NCBI RefSeq assembly: GCF_000025985.1
Contig: NC_003228.3
Coordinates: forward strand, 3,844,001 to 3,908,000
Origin: Bacteroides fragilis NCTC 9343
GTDB taxonomy: Bacteria; Bacteroidota; Bacteroidia; Bacteroidales; Bacteroidaceae
DNA: 64,000 nt
Direction: 5' to 3'
A model generated the notes under the pieces. The model did no database searches and was not told the DNA's origin. It was given only the letters and a program-made list of their open reading frames with translations. Shown piece by piece: positions 49,279 to 59,205 of this stretch (its first letter is position 1; every line of letters begins with the position of its first letter). The translations under genes were made by a program, and so were the position numbers.

Positions 49279-51243
49279 ATGAAAAACAAATGTATGCTAG
49301 TTGTAATTTTACTGATCTTGTCAGGTACAGCATTTGCAAAAATTGTACTGCCACCTATTTTCTCTGATAATATGGTGTTGCAGCAACAAACCAATGCTCC
49401 CATTTGGGGTGAAGCGCAGCCTATGAAAACTGTAAAAGTAACCACCTCATGGGATGGGAAGACGTATGCGGTTCAGGCTGATAAAGCAGGAAAATGGAAA
49501 GTAACTGTTCACACGCCTGTTGCCGGAGGACCATACGAGATTGCCTTGACAGATGGTAAGAAAGTAAATTTAAAAAATGTGATGATTGGCGAAGTATGGA
49601 TATGTTCGGGACAATCGAATATGGAAATGCCATTAGGGGGATGGGGAAAGATTACAAATTACCAGAAAGAAATTGCAGAAGCCGGACACTCTAATATACG
49701 ACTTCTGCAAATAGAACAAATCAACAGTACCCAACCGGAAACGAATATAAAAGTCCGCAATGACAGTTGGCAGGTTTGTTCACCGATAACCATCCCTGAG
49801 TTTTCTGCTACGGCTTATTTCTTTGGCAGAGAAATCTCAGAGAAACAAAATGTTCCGGTTGGCTTGATACATACTTCTTGGGGAGGCACAAACGTTGAAT
49901 CCTGGATAAGTGGAGAAGTCTTGAAGGAGATGCCGGAATTTGTGAAAACAGTGGAGTCCATTCAGAAGATGCCGAATGATAAGAAAATACTCAAAGCAGA
50001 ATATTTAAAGGAGCTCACTGCCTGGAATAACCGTGTGGACGAAGGTTTTGCTGAAGGAAAACCGGTAAGAGCTGCTGCATCATTAGATGACAAAGATTGG
50101 GAAAGTATGAATTTCCCGGGTGAAGTGGGTCCACAATTGGCCGGCTTTGATGGAGTTATGTGGGTTAGAAAAGAAATCGAAATTCCCGCTAGTTGGGCAG
50201 GTAAAGATGTACAACTATCCCTGGGGGCTATTGATGATAATGATATTACTTATTGGAATGGAATAGAAATAGGCCGTACAGATGGGCCGACTCTTCAACG
50301 CAAATACATCATTCCGGAAAAAATGGTAAAGGCTGGAAAAGCAATATTAGCCATTCGAGTCTTGGATACAGGTGGTAACTGTGGCATTTGGGGAGACCTT
50401 TATCTTCGCTCTACAAATGATGAACAGATTAGTCTGTCCGGTAATTGGAAATATCAGGTTGCTGCGGATACTCATAAGGTAGGGGCACTTCCGGTAGACA
50501 GATCCGTAGATCCCAATTTACCGACTTCCCTTTATAATGCAATGATTCATCCACTGATATCTTATGGTATTCGAGGAGCAATTTGGTATCAGGGTGAGAA
50601 TAATTCTTCCAGAGCCTATCAGTATCGGGAACTTTTCCCATTGGTAATAGAGAATTGGCGCCGGGATTGGAAACAGGATTTTCCATTCTATTTTGTGCAA
50701 CTGGCCAATTTTATGCATGAAGTTTCCCAACCGGCAGAATCAGAGTGGGCAGAGCTTCGTGAAGCACAAATGCGTGCATTGGCAGTAGGCAATACCGGTA
50801 TGGCTGTAATAATAGACAGAGGTGACGCCAACGACATTCACCCTAAAGATAAACAAACCGTAGGACATCGACTGGCTTTGATTGCCCGTGCCAAAACATA
50901 TGGGGAAAAACTGCCTTATTCCGGCCCGATCTATCGCTCCCATCAGATTGTAGGAAATAAGATAATTCTTTCTTTTGATCATACCGATGGTGGATTGAAA
51001 AGTAGCGATGGCAAGGAGTTGAAAGGCTTTGCTATAGCCGGGCGCAATCATGAATTCCATTGGGCCAAAGCTGAGATAGACGGAGACAAAATTATAGTCA
51101 GTGCACCTGAAGCGGTACCTTATCCGGTTGCTGTGCGATATGCTTGGGCCAATAATCCGGTCTGCTATTTGTATAATGGAGCAGGACTTCCGGCTTCACC
51201 TTTCCGAACAGATGACTGGAGAGGAATTACACAAAAGGATTAA
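49279..51243 (+). CDS. Sialate O-acetylesterase-like SGNH hydrolase
   Basis: 654 aa with a signal peptide. The catalytic Ser is in WICSGQSNMEMPL (block I), and later SASA-domain motifs are SWGGTNVESW and IWYQGENNS. A beta-sandwich insertion (residues about 260-380, GPQLAGFDGVMWVRKEIEIP) is common in this family. The downstream DANDIHPKDKQTVGHRL gives the Asp-His pair. It removes acetyl groups from sialic acid or other glycans in the periplasm. It is divergent from the GH97 gene, and its own promoter carries the PUL motif. Confidence 0.88.
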   Translation: MKNKCMLVVILLILSGTAFAKIVLPPIFSDNMVLQQQTNAPIWGEAQPMKTVKVTTSWDGKTYAVQADKAGKWKVTVHTPVAGGPYEIALTDGKKVNLKNVMIGEVWICSGQSNMEMPLGGWGKITNYQKEIAEAGHSNIRLLQIEQINSTQPETNIKVRNDSWQVCSPITIPEFSATAYFFGREISEKQNVPVGLIHTSWGGTNVESWISGEVLKEMPEFVKTVESIQKMPNDKKILKAEYLKELTAWNNRVDEGFAEGKPVRAAASLDDKDWESMNFPGEVGPQLAGFDGVMWVRKEIEIPASWAGKDVQLSLGAIDDNDITYWNGIEIGRTDGPTLQRKYIIPEKMVKAGKAILAIRVLDTGGNCGIWGDLYLRSTNDEQISLSGNWKYQVAADTHKVGALPVDRSVDPNLPTSLYNAMIHPLISYGIRGAIWYQGENNSSRAYQYRELFPLVIENWRRDWKQDFPFYFVQLANFMHEVSQPAESEWAELREAQMRALAVGNTGMAVIIDRGDANDIHPKDKQTVGHRLALIARAKTYGEKLPYSGPIYRSHQIVGNKIILSFDHTDGGLKSSDGKELKGFAIAGRNHEFHWAKAEIDGDKIIVSAPEAVPYPVAVRYAWANNPVCYLYNGAGLPASPFRTDDWRGITQKD

Positions 51244-51356
51244 TTGTTCTCATAAAATACCCTCATCCTTTGTCACTGTTAAACGAAAGGTATGAGGGTA
51301 TTTTGTAAATGCTGATATATGGTCTCCAAGGGTATCCTGAATGTTACATAAATAAA

Positions 51357-52949
51357 TTACCGGATTACTACTTTCTGCACCCTTGTCGTATGGGATAAAC
51401 ATTTATCGTCCACGTAAACTATAAAACCTTTTCCCCTACCATATTTTTTCCCTTTCTTATCAAAAATAATGGTAATGGTTTTGCCTTGGCAATATACATT
51501 ATCCAAACAAAAATAGTCCCAACATCCATCAGGAACAAGAGGGTTTATGATAATACTTCCATCTTCCTGCGGACGAACTCCCATTAATCCTGAAATAATC
51601 AAATTACAAAAAGAAGAGTGGTTATAATCTTTCCCTCTTTCTACACCACCTTTAGAATCATCCCAAGTTCCGTTTTTCCATGATTTCAGGCGAGTCCTCG
51701 ATATCCAGTCTCCCGTATAGGGATTGATATTTTCATCAATCCAACAAATCGTATCGTTATTGACTGATAAAATACGATGACTATTACTGTATATGTTCAA
51801 AAGACTTAAATAATCTTTTTTAGTGATGATGGGAGAATCATAACTATTGAAATAGTTAGCCATTGCTGCCAGTGTCATGGAAGTCAAATAGGGCCAGCTG
51901 GGACCATTCCATTGACATTCGTGTCCTTCGTATGAAATCTTGAAATCAGGGCAACGCTGTTCTACAGTAGTTGGGCCATAGGCTGCTTCAAATCCCTTGG
52001 AATCAAATAGTTGTTTCCATGCTATGGAATAGTTATCCGGCGGTATATTATAGAACCAGGGAATGTATCCAAGAAGTTCACGTGCATAAGAGAATTCCAT
52101 CTTGCCATTTAGAGGTATAACCTTATAGAAATCAGCCTGTTTATCCCATAGCCTCCGGTTTATTATTCCTTTTAACTTATCAGCCTTCTTCTGATAGGTC
52201 CGGGCTTCCATGTCACGATCTACTATTGAAGCTATTTTTGCCAACGCAACAGCCTCACCGTACATATAGCTGTTAATGGTAGGACGATAACCACGTCCAC
52301 CTTCTGACAAATGTCCGGAAACAGACATCTCCATTCCATCCCTGTCGTCAACCTGCCAGAACATTCCAGTCGAATCCCGCTTTTCTTCTTCCCACTTTGC
52401 AAAGTTATCTTTTAGCTTGGGATACAAATCGGCCAGTAGCATTTTATCATTGTGAATTAAATAGTAATTGTAGATAGCGTCTGCAGCCCCAAAGCTGTAT
52501 AGCCTCGGATTCCCGCTACCAGAAAACCAGAAAGAAGCATAATCAGATAAAATTTCAGCGTTTCTCAGCCACCGGCCCTCGTAGAAATGATGGTTAGCCG
52601 CACAACTGATGGTATTATACTTTCCGGACCAAGGAACATCCGGCAAGAATTCAGTAATAACGAACCCGTCAGGAGTCTTCTTTATATGCTTTCTATAGGT
52701 CCACCATCGAAAATAATATGTTTTCTCCAACTCCTTATCCGGACACTCAAAAAATGGAATATTCTTTCTTAAAAAATCAGATGCACCACAGTTAGGGATA
52801 TCTTGTTTATACAATTCATTATCTTCACGATTGAATTGATTGACGTAAGACTCGATTACTTCCGGAGCATCTTTAATGAGGAAGTTTTGCCCCTGCATGT
52901 GCAGGGGCAAAACTATACCTAAAGCTATAAATAACTTCTTTATTTGCAT
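51357..52949 (-). CDS. MGH1-type glycoside hydrolase
   Basis: 530 aa with a signal peptide (LFIALGIVLPLHMQGQ). It looks like the (alpha/alpha)6-barrel enzymes of the mannosylglycerate-hydrolase/GH63 group: GRWLRNAEILSDYASFWF, LYSFGAADAIYNYYL, MFWQVDDRDGMEMSVSG (acid candidate), GGRGYRPTINSYMYGEA and WNGPSWPYLTSMTLAAM. It should cleave alpha-linked sugars in the periplasm, though the substrate is unknown. It is the last gene of the susC operon, 5 bp after the propeller glycosidase. Confidence 0.8.
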   Translation of the reverse strand: MQIKKLFIALGIVLPLHMQGQNFLIKDAPEVIESYVNQFNREDNELYKQDIPNCGASDFLRKNIPFFECPDKELEKTYYFRWWTYRKHIKKTPDGFVITEFLPDVPWSGKYNTISCAANHHFYEGRWLRNAEILSDYASFWFSGSGNPRLYSFGAADAIYNYYLIHNDKMLLADLYPKLKDNFAKWEEEKRDSTGMFWQVDDRDGMEMSVSGHLSEGGRGYRPTINSYMYGEAVALAKIASIVDRDMEARTYQKKADKLKGIINRRLWDKQADFYKVIPLNGKMEFSYARELLGYIPWFYNIPPDNYSIAWKQLFDSKGFEAAYGPTTVEQRCPDFKISYEGHECQWNGPSWPYLTSMTLAAMANYFNSYDSPIITKKDYLSLLNIYSNSHRILSVNNDTICWIDENINPYTGDWISRTRLKSWKNGTWDDSKGGVERGKDYNHSSFCNLIISGLMGVRPQEDGSIIINPLVPDGCWDYFCLDNVYCQGKTITIIFDKKGKKYGRGKGFIVYVDDKCLSHTTRVQKVVIR

Positions 52950-52954
52950 ATAGC

Positions 52955-53941
52955 TTAGAAATTTAAGTCATGATTGTCATAAATAGCCAAACCAATCTGT
53001 TCCAAATGTTCATTCCGCCCATTGTACCAAAGCATCCAGCAGTCTTTCTCTTGAATGGCAAATGGCTTGTAAGTGGCACTGGCATCCCACCCACCTTCCG
53101 TAGGAGAAATGATTGGGTTTTCGGAGTATCTTTCCCAATCATTGATTCCGTCTTTGGAACGTGCCATTCCTATCTGCGCAAAATTAATGTCATAGAAACC
53201 GATATAAAACATTAAATAATCATTTTCGCGTTCTATCACCTGACATGCGGTAACCTTATGCTGTTCCCAACTTTGTGCAGGATCGGCTTTAAATATCGGA
53301 TTTTTGTCCCATTTAGTCCAATGTAACCCGTCTTTACTCGTTGCATAACCGATAGCATCGGGTTCATATTGTTCTCCTCCGGAATACCACATTTTAAAAA
53401 TATTCTCGTGTTTATCCCAAATTACATGAGGACACATGACCGCAACTTTCTCCCAAGGCTGTTCCGCTGACAAGACCGGTTCTTTGCTTTGCCGTTCAAA
53501 GTTATAGCCGTCTTTACTTATAGCATATCCAATCCATGACTTACCGTCATTTTGTCCCGTATACCACATGTGATACAGTCCGTCTTTGTAAACAACAACC
53601 GGACGATTCATATCAGCCTCCCAACTACTGCCTTCAACAGGTGGCAAAACTATTTGCGGCGCACTCCAATTTTTTCCATCTTTACTTGTGGACAATGCAA
53701 TACTTTTTTGGGGGCGCCAAGAACTGTACATCTTATAAGAGTCATTATCTTTCAGTACACAAATATCGAATACCGTACCTAAATCGCCACCACCCAAGAC
53801 AGGATTATTTTCATATTTTACCCATTTTCCTGTGGCCTCCTCTTTTTGTGTTGTTTTCTTTGGGGAGGTAGTGCAACTACAAATTCCGATGATGACGGTA
53901 AGGCTAATCAATGTCTGAATTACATTTTTCTTCATGTTCAT
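52955..53941 (-). CDS. Five-bladed beta-propeller glycosidase, lipoprotein
   Basis: 328 aa with a lipoprotein signal (GICSCTTSP). Repeated blades of the kind SKDGKNW, YHMWYTGQNDGKSWIGYA and KMWYSGGEQYEPDAIGYATS are typical of the GH43/GH32/GH117/GH130-like propellers. The N-terminal NPVLGGGDLGTVFDICVL carries the first acidic residue expected. I cannot assign the exact family. Probably surface- or periplasm-anchored. It is in the susC operon between susD and the MGH1-type gene. Confidence 0.8.
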   Translation of the reverse strand: MNMKKNVIQTLISLTVIIGICSCTTSPKKTTQKEEATGKWVKYENNPVLGGGDLGTVFDICVLKDNDSYKMYSSWRPQKSIALSTSKDGKNWSAPQIVLPPVEGSSWEADMNRPVVVYKDGLYHMWYTGQNDGKSWIGYAISKDGYNFERQSKEPVLSAEQPWEKVAVMCPHVIWDKHENIFKMWYSGGEQYEPDAIGYATSKDGLHWTKWDKNPIFKADPAQSWEQHKVTACQVIERENDYLMFYIGFYDINFAQIGMARSKDGINDWERYSENPIISPTEGGWDASATYKPFAIQEKDCWMLWYNGRNEHLEQIGLAIYDNHDLNF

Positions 53942-54033
53942 TTTCTGTTTTTTACCTTTGCTTTTCCCCCTCCCTACAGACAGGGAAAAACAAAGGTATG
54001 GATATTACATTAAATTTTTAACTTTAACTATTA

Positions 54034-55899
54034 CTATTTTTCCCAGCCGGGATTTTGTTTCAAGTCAGGATTCAACACCAATTGTTCAGTAGGAATCGGC
54101 TGAAGATACGCTTTTGTTGGGTCGAAATGAAAATGTCCGTCCGGAATGTGACGTTGATAAGGTTCAAAATAACCTTCACTGTCCACCCAGTAGTTGTCCT
54201 GATTACGTTCGGGACTCCAATGCCCCACCTTTTCCATGAAATCTGCCTTATTGATTGCGGCGGGAATGTGGAAGTCGTTTTGGAAATACTTCACTAACCA
54301 ATCCAGGTTTTCAAACTGAGCAGCGTTTGCCCCCTGTATTCTATCGTGATTCCATAAGTGGTGGGCACGCCAACGCTTTAAGTCATCGTGGCGGTAACCT
54401 TCACATGCTAATTCTATACGGCGTTCACGTCGAATCTCCTGTAGCAGATTGGAAACCGGTACCCCCTCATAACCTCTTGCTGCCGTAAAGTCTCCCTTCG
54501 GATCGGTATAACCTACGGAAAGTGTGAGATGTGGCATACCTACCCTATCACGCAGTTTATTAATGGTAATGTCTAAATCATTCTGTGTGATGTTACCCAG
54601 TTCGGCTCTTGCCTCTGCATAAATCAGCAGTGCTTCAGCATAGCGAAAAATGATACTTCCTTTGATACTTCCCGAAATGGTCTCCTGTTCGTTGGCATCG
54701 GGATCAGCACCTTTGGCCAGTTCATATCCTGTGGAACACTTCTCTACACCGGAAAGGGTAATATTCGGCTTTATGAACACAACCGTTGTATCCTTCCCGT
54801 TGATAGTTCTCGGACGTCCGGGAGTAAACATTGTTTGTGCCAAGCGTGGGTCACGGTTGGCAACCACATTCAATAAATTAGTATCCCCTGCATAATTTTC
54901 GGCCAGGCTTATCGGCAATGCCTGTGTACCGTCTTCACTGATGCAGAGATAGGAATCAACCAATGCCCTGGTCAATCCTACACCGGCACCATTACGTCCG
55001 GGATTACGGTTATCATTGTGCCAAAATCCCAGTGAGCGATCAAATTTCTTCCATAGCATAATCTCCTTGCTGCTTGAATAGTCCCAACGGTTGAACAGTG
55101 TGTGATAGCCGTCTTCCACGCCCATGTTGTCCAAGTCAAACAACTGGCTGTCAATGACCAACTTCGCCATTCTGGCCGCTTCTTCCATATAAGCCTGTAC
55201 ATTTCCCTCTCCGGCGAAAGGCGTACCGGCATGATACTTTTCCCAAGTGGCTTCGAACAGGGCAATTCGTGCTTTGTATAGCATAGCTGCCTCTTTTGAG
55301 ACACGTCCGGTCTCCTGCTGACTATATGTCGGTAATCTGTCTATGGCATCATCCATGTCATTCAGAATCTTATCAGCTAACTCGTGCCGCTTCAGGCGAG
55401 GGCCGTACAATTCTCCTGATTCAAGATCCAGTGTTTTATCAATCCAGGGAGCACCGCCAAACTTCCGCAGAAACTGTTCATAGTAGAGCATAGCTCTGAA
55501 GAAGTAAGCTTCACCAATGTATTTGCGGGCTTTTTCCGGTTCGGGAGACTTGTCACAGTTATCCAACAAAAAGTTGACACTGCGTATTTTTCCCCATTCA
55601 GTAGTTCCCCAGCCTTCGCCACTGGAAGGAACCTGGTGCAAACCTTCAATCAAGTCTTTGTTATCTTGATAATTGTCACTAAGCAGGTTATCCGAACCTC
55701 GGTCAATATGATAAATATAGTTGTTAGGCGAGCCCCAAAATGAGGTATAAAACTGATTTACGTACAGTTTGCATTCATCTGCCGTATAGGTCAGATTCAC
55801 ATCCGCAATCTGATCCAGTGGGTCTCTTGCCAACCAGTCTTCACAAGAAGAGATTGCCATGCCGGTAAATAGGCAAAGTGTATAGATTAACTTTTTCAT
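54034..55899 (-). CDS. SusD/RagB-family glycan-binding lipoprotein
   Basis: 621 aa with a lipoprotein signal (AISSCEDWLARDPLDQ). SusD-like helical repeats are seen (KARKYIGEAYFFRAMLYYEQ), together with the C-terminal RRERRIELACEGYRHDDLKRW. It sits on the outer surface as the lid of its SusC partner and captures the glycan. It lies 20 bp after susC on the same strand. Confidence 0.95.
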   Translation of the reverse strand: MKKLIYTLCLFTGMAISSCEDWLARDPLDQIADVNLTYTADECKLYVNQFYTSFWGSPNNYIYHIDRGSDNLLSDNYQDNKDLIEGLHQVPSSGEGWGTTEWGKIRSVNFLLDNCDKSPEPEKARKYIGEAYFFRAMLYYEQFLRKFGGAPWIDKTLDLESGELYGPRLKRHELADKILNDMDDAIDRLPTYSQQETGRVSKEAAMLYKARIALFEATWEKYHAGTPFAGEGNVQAYMEEAARMAKLVIDSQLFDLDNMGVEDGYHTLFNRWDYSSSKEIMLWKKFDRSLGFWHNDNRNPGRNGAGVGLTRALVDSYLCISEDGTQALPISLAENYAGDTNLLNVVANRDPRLAQTMFTPGRPRTINGKDTTVVFIKPNITLSGVEKCSTGYELAKGADPDANEQETISGSIKGSIIFRYAEALLIYAEARAELGNITQNDLDITINKLRDRVGMPHLTLSVGYTDPKGDFTAARGYEGVPVSNLLQEIRRERRIELACEGYRHDDLKRWRAHHLWNHDRIQGANAAQFENLDWLVKYFQNDFHIPAAINKADFMEKVGHWSPERNQDNYWVDSEGYFEPYQRHIPDGHFHFDPTKAYLQPIPTEQLVLNPDLKQNPGWEK

Positions 55900-55919
55900 C
55901 TTTTTGTATTTTTAGAGTT

Positions 55920-58900
55920 TTAGAATGTAACGTTAACACCAAAGGAAATTGACTTGGAGATGGGATATGCACCGCCCCACGGAGCTTCGGGATCAAAGTT
56001 CTCGTTAATACCGGAGAAAGTCAGCAGGTTATCTCCACTGAAGTAAATGCGTACTTTTTCCAGCCCTACCTTATTAATAATAGCTCCCGGTAACGAATAT
56101 CCCAACTGAATGTTCTTCAGGCGGCAATAAGCACCAGTATCCATGTAACGGGTCTGTTTCTGCAAATTCTTACTGGTGCTCCACAAATAGAGTCTTGGTA
56201 ACCATGGATCCGGATTACTTCCATCCTCACGCCAGCAGTCCAGTGTGTTTTTCCATACATTGGAACCCCATTGCCCACCTCCGAGTCCAAAGGCAACAGG
56301 ACCTTCCAGCCATAAGTCACGTTTCATGGTTCCTTGTAAGAACATCGAAAAGTCGATACCGTTCCAGTCTGCATTGAAGCCAAAACCAAAATTATAGCGG
56401 GGGGTATCATTACCAATGATAGAGAGGTCTCCATGGTCTTCTAGCGTCTGATTTCCATCGTTAATGTTAGGATCATCATCCAGATTCACATACTTGATGT
56501 CACCTACAACCCAGTCACCACCAAACTTGTTCTGTACGCCAGAATCGTTAATGGCTTTCGCTTCAGCAGGATCGGTCATTATATGATCGGTGGTATATCC
56601 CCATATGGTCCCCATCTTCTTACCTACGTAGTAGTCATATATCAGCCCCTTGGGATTTGAATATTTCAAAACAGTTCCTTGGTAATCTGAAAGATTGAAC
56701 GATACACTGTAGTTGAATGATTTGGATGCCAGCGAGAACTGGTCTCTCCATCCGAGTGTCAGTTCCCAACCCTCATTACGTATATCGGCATTGTTCGTAT
56801 CAGGAGAGTTTACACCCAGCACGGCAGGCAAAGTGACACCCTTTGTAATAAGTCCGATAATATCTCTTCTGTACCAGTCGAACGACATAGTAAGCCGATT
56901 GTTCAGTGCGGCGATGTCAACGCCAAAGTCCAAAGTACGATTCTTCTCCCATGTATTATAGGCAATCATATTAGGAGCACCAAAGGCACTGATTCGTTTG
57001 TCACCCATAATATAATCGGTCGTAGCGTTATAAGGTACGGTAGAGATATATTGGTAATTTTTTCCCCGCATATTGCCCAATTCTCCCCAAGATCCTCTTA
57101 AACGTAATTCGGAAAGTATCGAAGTATAAGGTTCGAAGAAAGCTTCCTTAGCCACATTCCAACCGGCGGAAAAAGCTGGGAAAGTTCCCCACTGGTGTCC
57201 TTTGGCATAACGGGAAGAACCGTCTCTGCGCAGGTCGAACTCAAAGAGATAGCGGCTCTTGTAGTCATAGTTGAAACGACCGAAGAAACCGAGAGTAGCA
57301 TAATGATCCAGAGAATCCCAGGCCTCTATCTTTCCTGTACTGGTAGAAATGGACGGTTGGCCCGGTAATACCATCCCCATTTTATTGGCATAAAGACCGA
57401 AGTTCTTCTTATATTCCGACTGCATACCGGCCATTATCTTGAAATTGTGTCCCTTGAACTCTTTTTCATACGTAGTATATGCATTCATTGATGTGAAGTC
57501 ATCATTGTTAGATTCCTGCCATACACGCGTATCTTCAGTTCCAAATCCACCTTCAAGGTAAGGCTCGTTGCTCACCGAGTAGGAATAAATGAGACCTTTG
57601 GAGTAACTACGTTTGTTCATCCATTTGTTGTAGGTAAAGTCGGCATTGATAGTCCAACCTTTCAGTGGCTTGATGACTACGTTAGCAGTGCCCCAGAAGT
57701 TATCGGTGTATGAGGTCTGAGGATTGGCATCGGCAATGAATACCATACGTCCGGCCGGAGAGAAATGTCCATTGGGATCACGCACAGGAATAGTAGGCCA
57801 CACTACTTGTGTCCAACCAATCATATCGTTGACACTGCCACCCGGATTCATGCCGTAAGCGGGAGATACACTCTTTTCGTGTGAATAACGCACATTCAAG
57901 CCCACGGTCAGCCACTTCGTCACGTCAGTCGTAATTTTGGCCAACGCATTGTAACGTTGATAATGATCATCGTAATATCTCAGTTTGCCTTCGTCTTTCA
58001 GATATCCCAGAGACATGACGTATGTAGTCTTGTCGCTACCACCCCGAATTGAGATGTTGTGTTGTTGGTTCAGCTGGTTATTCTTAAACATAGCTTTTTG
58101 CCAGTCTTCGTTGGCATTTGAACGTCCGTCTCCCCAATCAGCCCAACGGTCCGGATTATCTCGTTGCGGCACGTTGTTGGGAATACTGGTCGGATCATAG
58201 TAATATTTTTCAATACGCTCCATCGTCTCCAGGTCAATAATACCACTACCGCCCCCATTGATGTCAGCTTCTCTAAAAAGTCTGGAAAACTCCAATGAAC
58301 CGGCTGTTTTGGGTAGTACGGTCGGACTGTTGAACGAAAAATTATTGTTATAATTGATGACAGTCTTTTCATTCTTCTTACCTGACTTAGTGGTAACCAA
58401 TATCACACCGTAGGCAGCTTGTGCTCCATAGATAGCACTTGCAGCAGCATCTTTCAATACAGTCAACGTCTCAATGTCATTGGGATTCAAATCATCGAAA
58501 TAACCGGTTACACCGTCTATGATAACCAATGGACTGTAGGTTGCGTCCAGTCCGGCATAACCTCGGATATTGAACGATGCCTTCTTACCCGGACCACCGT
58601 CTCCATTGGAGATATTCAAGTTGGCTACCTTACCCTGAAGTGCTGCGGCAGCATTAGTTACAGGACGGTCCTCAAGTTCCTTCGCCCCCACTGTGGCAAT
58701 AGCACCCGTAAGGTTGGCTTTCTTTTGTACACCGTAGCCCACTACCACTACTTCGTCTAACAATTCCGTATTGTTCTCTAATGTAATATTTAGAAAATTA
58801 CCAGTTACTTTTACTTCCTGAGATAAATAACCGATAAAAGATACCACAATAGTAGAACCTTTTACAGCGTCGATGGCAAAACTACCGTCTATACTAGTAA

Positions 58901-59075
58901 TCACTCCGGTCGTGGTCCCTTTTACAACTACATTAGCACCAATTACAGGTTCGCCAATATTGTCTACAACCTTACCTTTTACTTGTATAGCCTGCTCTAT
59001 GGCGGCCATCGCGTCCATACTTCCAAAAAGTAGCAATACCATTAGAGGTATTAGAATGTGTTTTTTTATTTTCAT
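55920..59075 (-). CDS. SusC/RagA-family TonB-dependent transporter
   Basis: 1051 aa. The signal peptide is followed by a CarboxypepD-like repeat (GKVVDNIGEPVIGANVVVKG), a TonB box-like stretch (DEVVVVGYGVQKK), a plug domain (RGYAGLDATYSPLVIIDGV) and a 22-strand barrel ending in FGVNVTF. It imports oligosaccharides through the outer membrane with SusD. It is probably co-transcribed from the GH76 promoter, as no -7 box is visible just before it. Confidence 0.95.
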   Translation of the reverse strand: MKIKKHILIPLMVLLLFGSMDAMAAIEQAIQVKGKVVDNIGEPVIGANVVVKGTTTGVITSIDGSFAIDAVKGSTIVVSFIGYLSQEVKVTGNFLNITLENNTELLDEVVVVGYGVQKKANLTGAIATVGAKELEDRPVTNAAAALQGKVANLNISNGDGGPGKKASFNIRGYAGLDATYSPLVIIDGVTGYFDDLNPNDIETLTVLKDAAASAIYGAQAAYGVILVTTKSGKKNEKTVINYNNNFSFNSPTVLPKTAGSLEFSRLFREADINGGGSGIIDLETMERIEKYYYDPTSIPNNVPQRDNPDRWADWGDGRSNANEDWQKAMFKNNQLNQQHNISIRGGSDKTTYVMSLGYLKDEGKLRYYDDHYQRYNALAKITTDVTKWLTVGLNVRYSHEKSVSPAYGMNPGGSVNDMIGWTQVVWPTIPVRDPNGHFSPAGRMVFIADANPQTSYTDNFWGTANVVIKPLKGWTINADFTYNKWMNKRSYSKGLIYSYSVSNEPYLEGGFGTEDTRVWQESNNDDFTSMNAYTTYEKEFKGHNFKIMAGMQSEYKKNFGLYANKMGMVLPGQPSISTSTGKIEAWDSLDHYATLGFFGRFNYDYKSRYLFEFDLRRDGSSRYAKGHQWGTFPAFSAGWNVAKEAFFEPYTSILSELRLRGSWGELGNMRGKNYQYISTVPYNATTDYIMGDKRISAFGAPNMIAYNTWEKNRTLDFGVDIAALNNRLTMSFDWYRRDIIGLITKGVTLPAVLGVNSPDTNNADIRNEGWELTLGWRDQFSLASKSFNYSVSFNLSDYQGTVLKYSNPKGLIYDYYVGKKMGTIWGYTTDHIMTDPAEAKAINDSGVQNKFGGDWVVGDIKYVNLDDDPNINDGNQTLEDHGDLSIIGNDTPRYNFGFGFNADWNGIDFSMFLQGTMKRDLWLEGPVAFGLGGGQWGSNVWKNTLDCWREDGSNPDPWLPRLYLWSTSKNLQKQTRYMDTGAYCRLKNIQLGYSLPGAIINKVGLEKVRIYFSGDNLLTFSGINENFDPEAPWGGAYPISKSISFGVNVTF

Positions 59076-59205
59076 AATACTAACTTTGATTAAAAAGACA
59101 TTTATTTTTCAACATCTGATAGTTCCTTGTTTATGTAAACAGGAAGAATGAGCTAGGAAGAGTTTTCTTTTGTCATACCAATTCTTTTTTAATAAGTGTT
59201 TATAT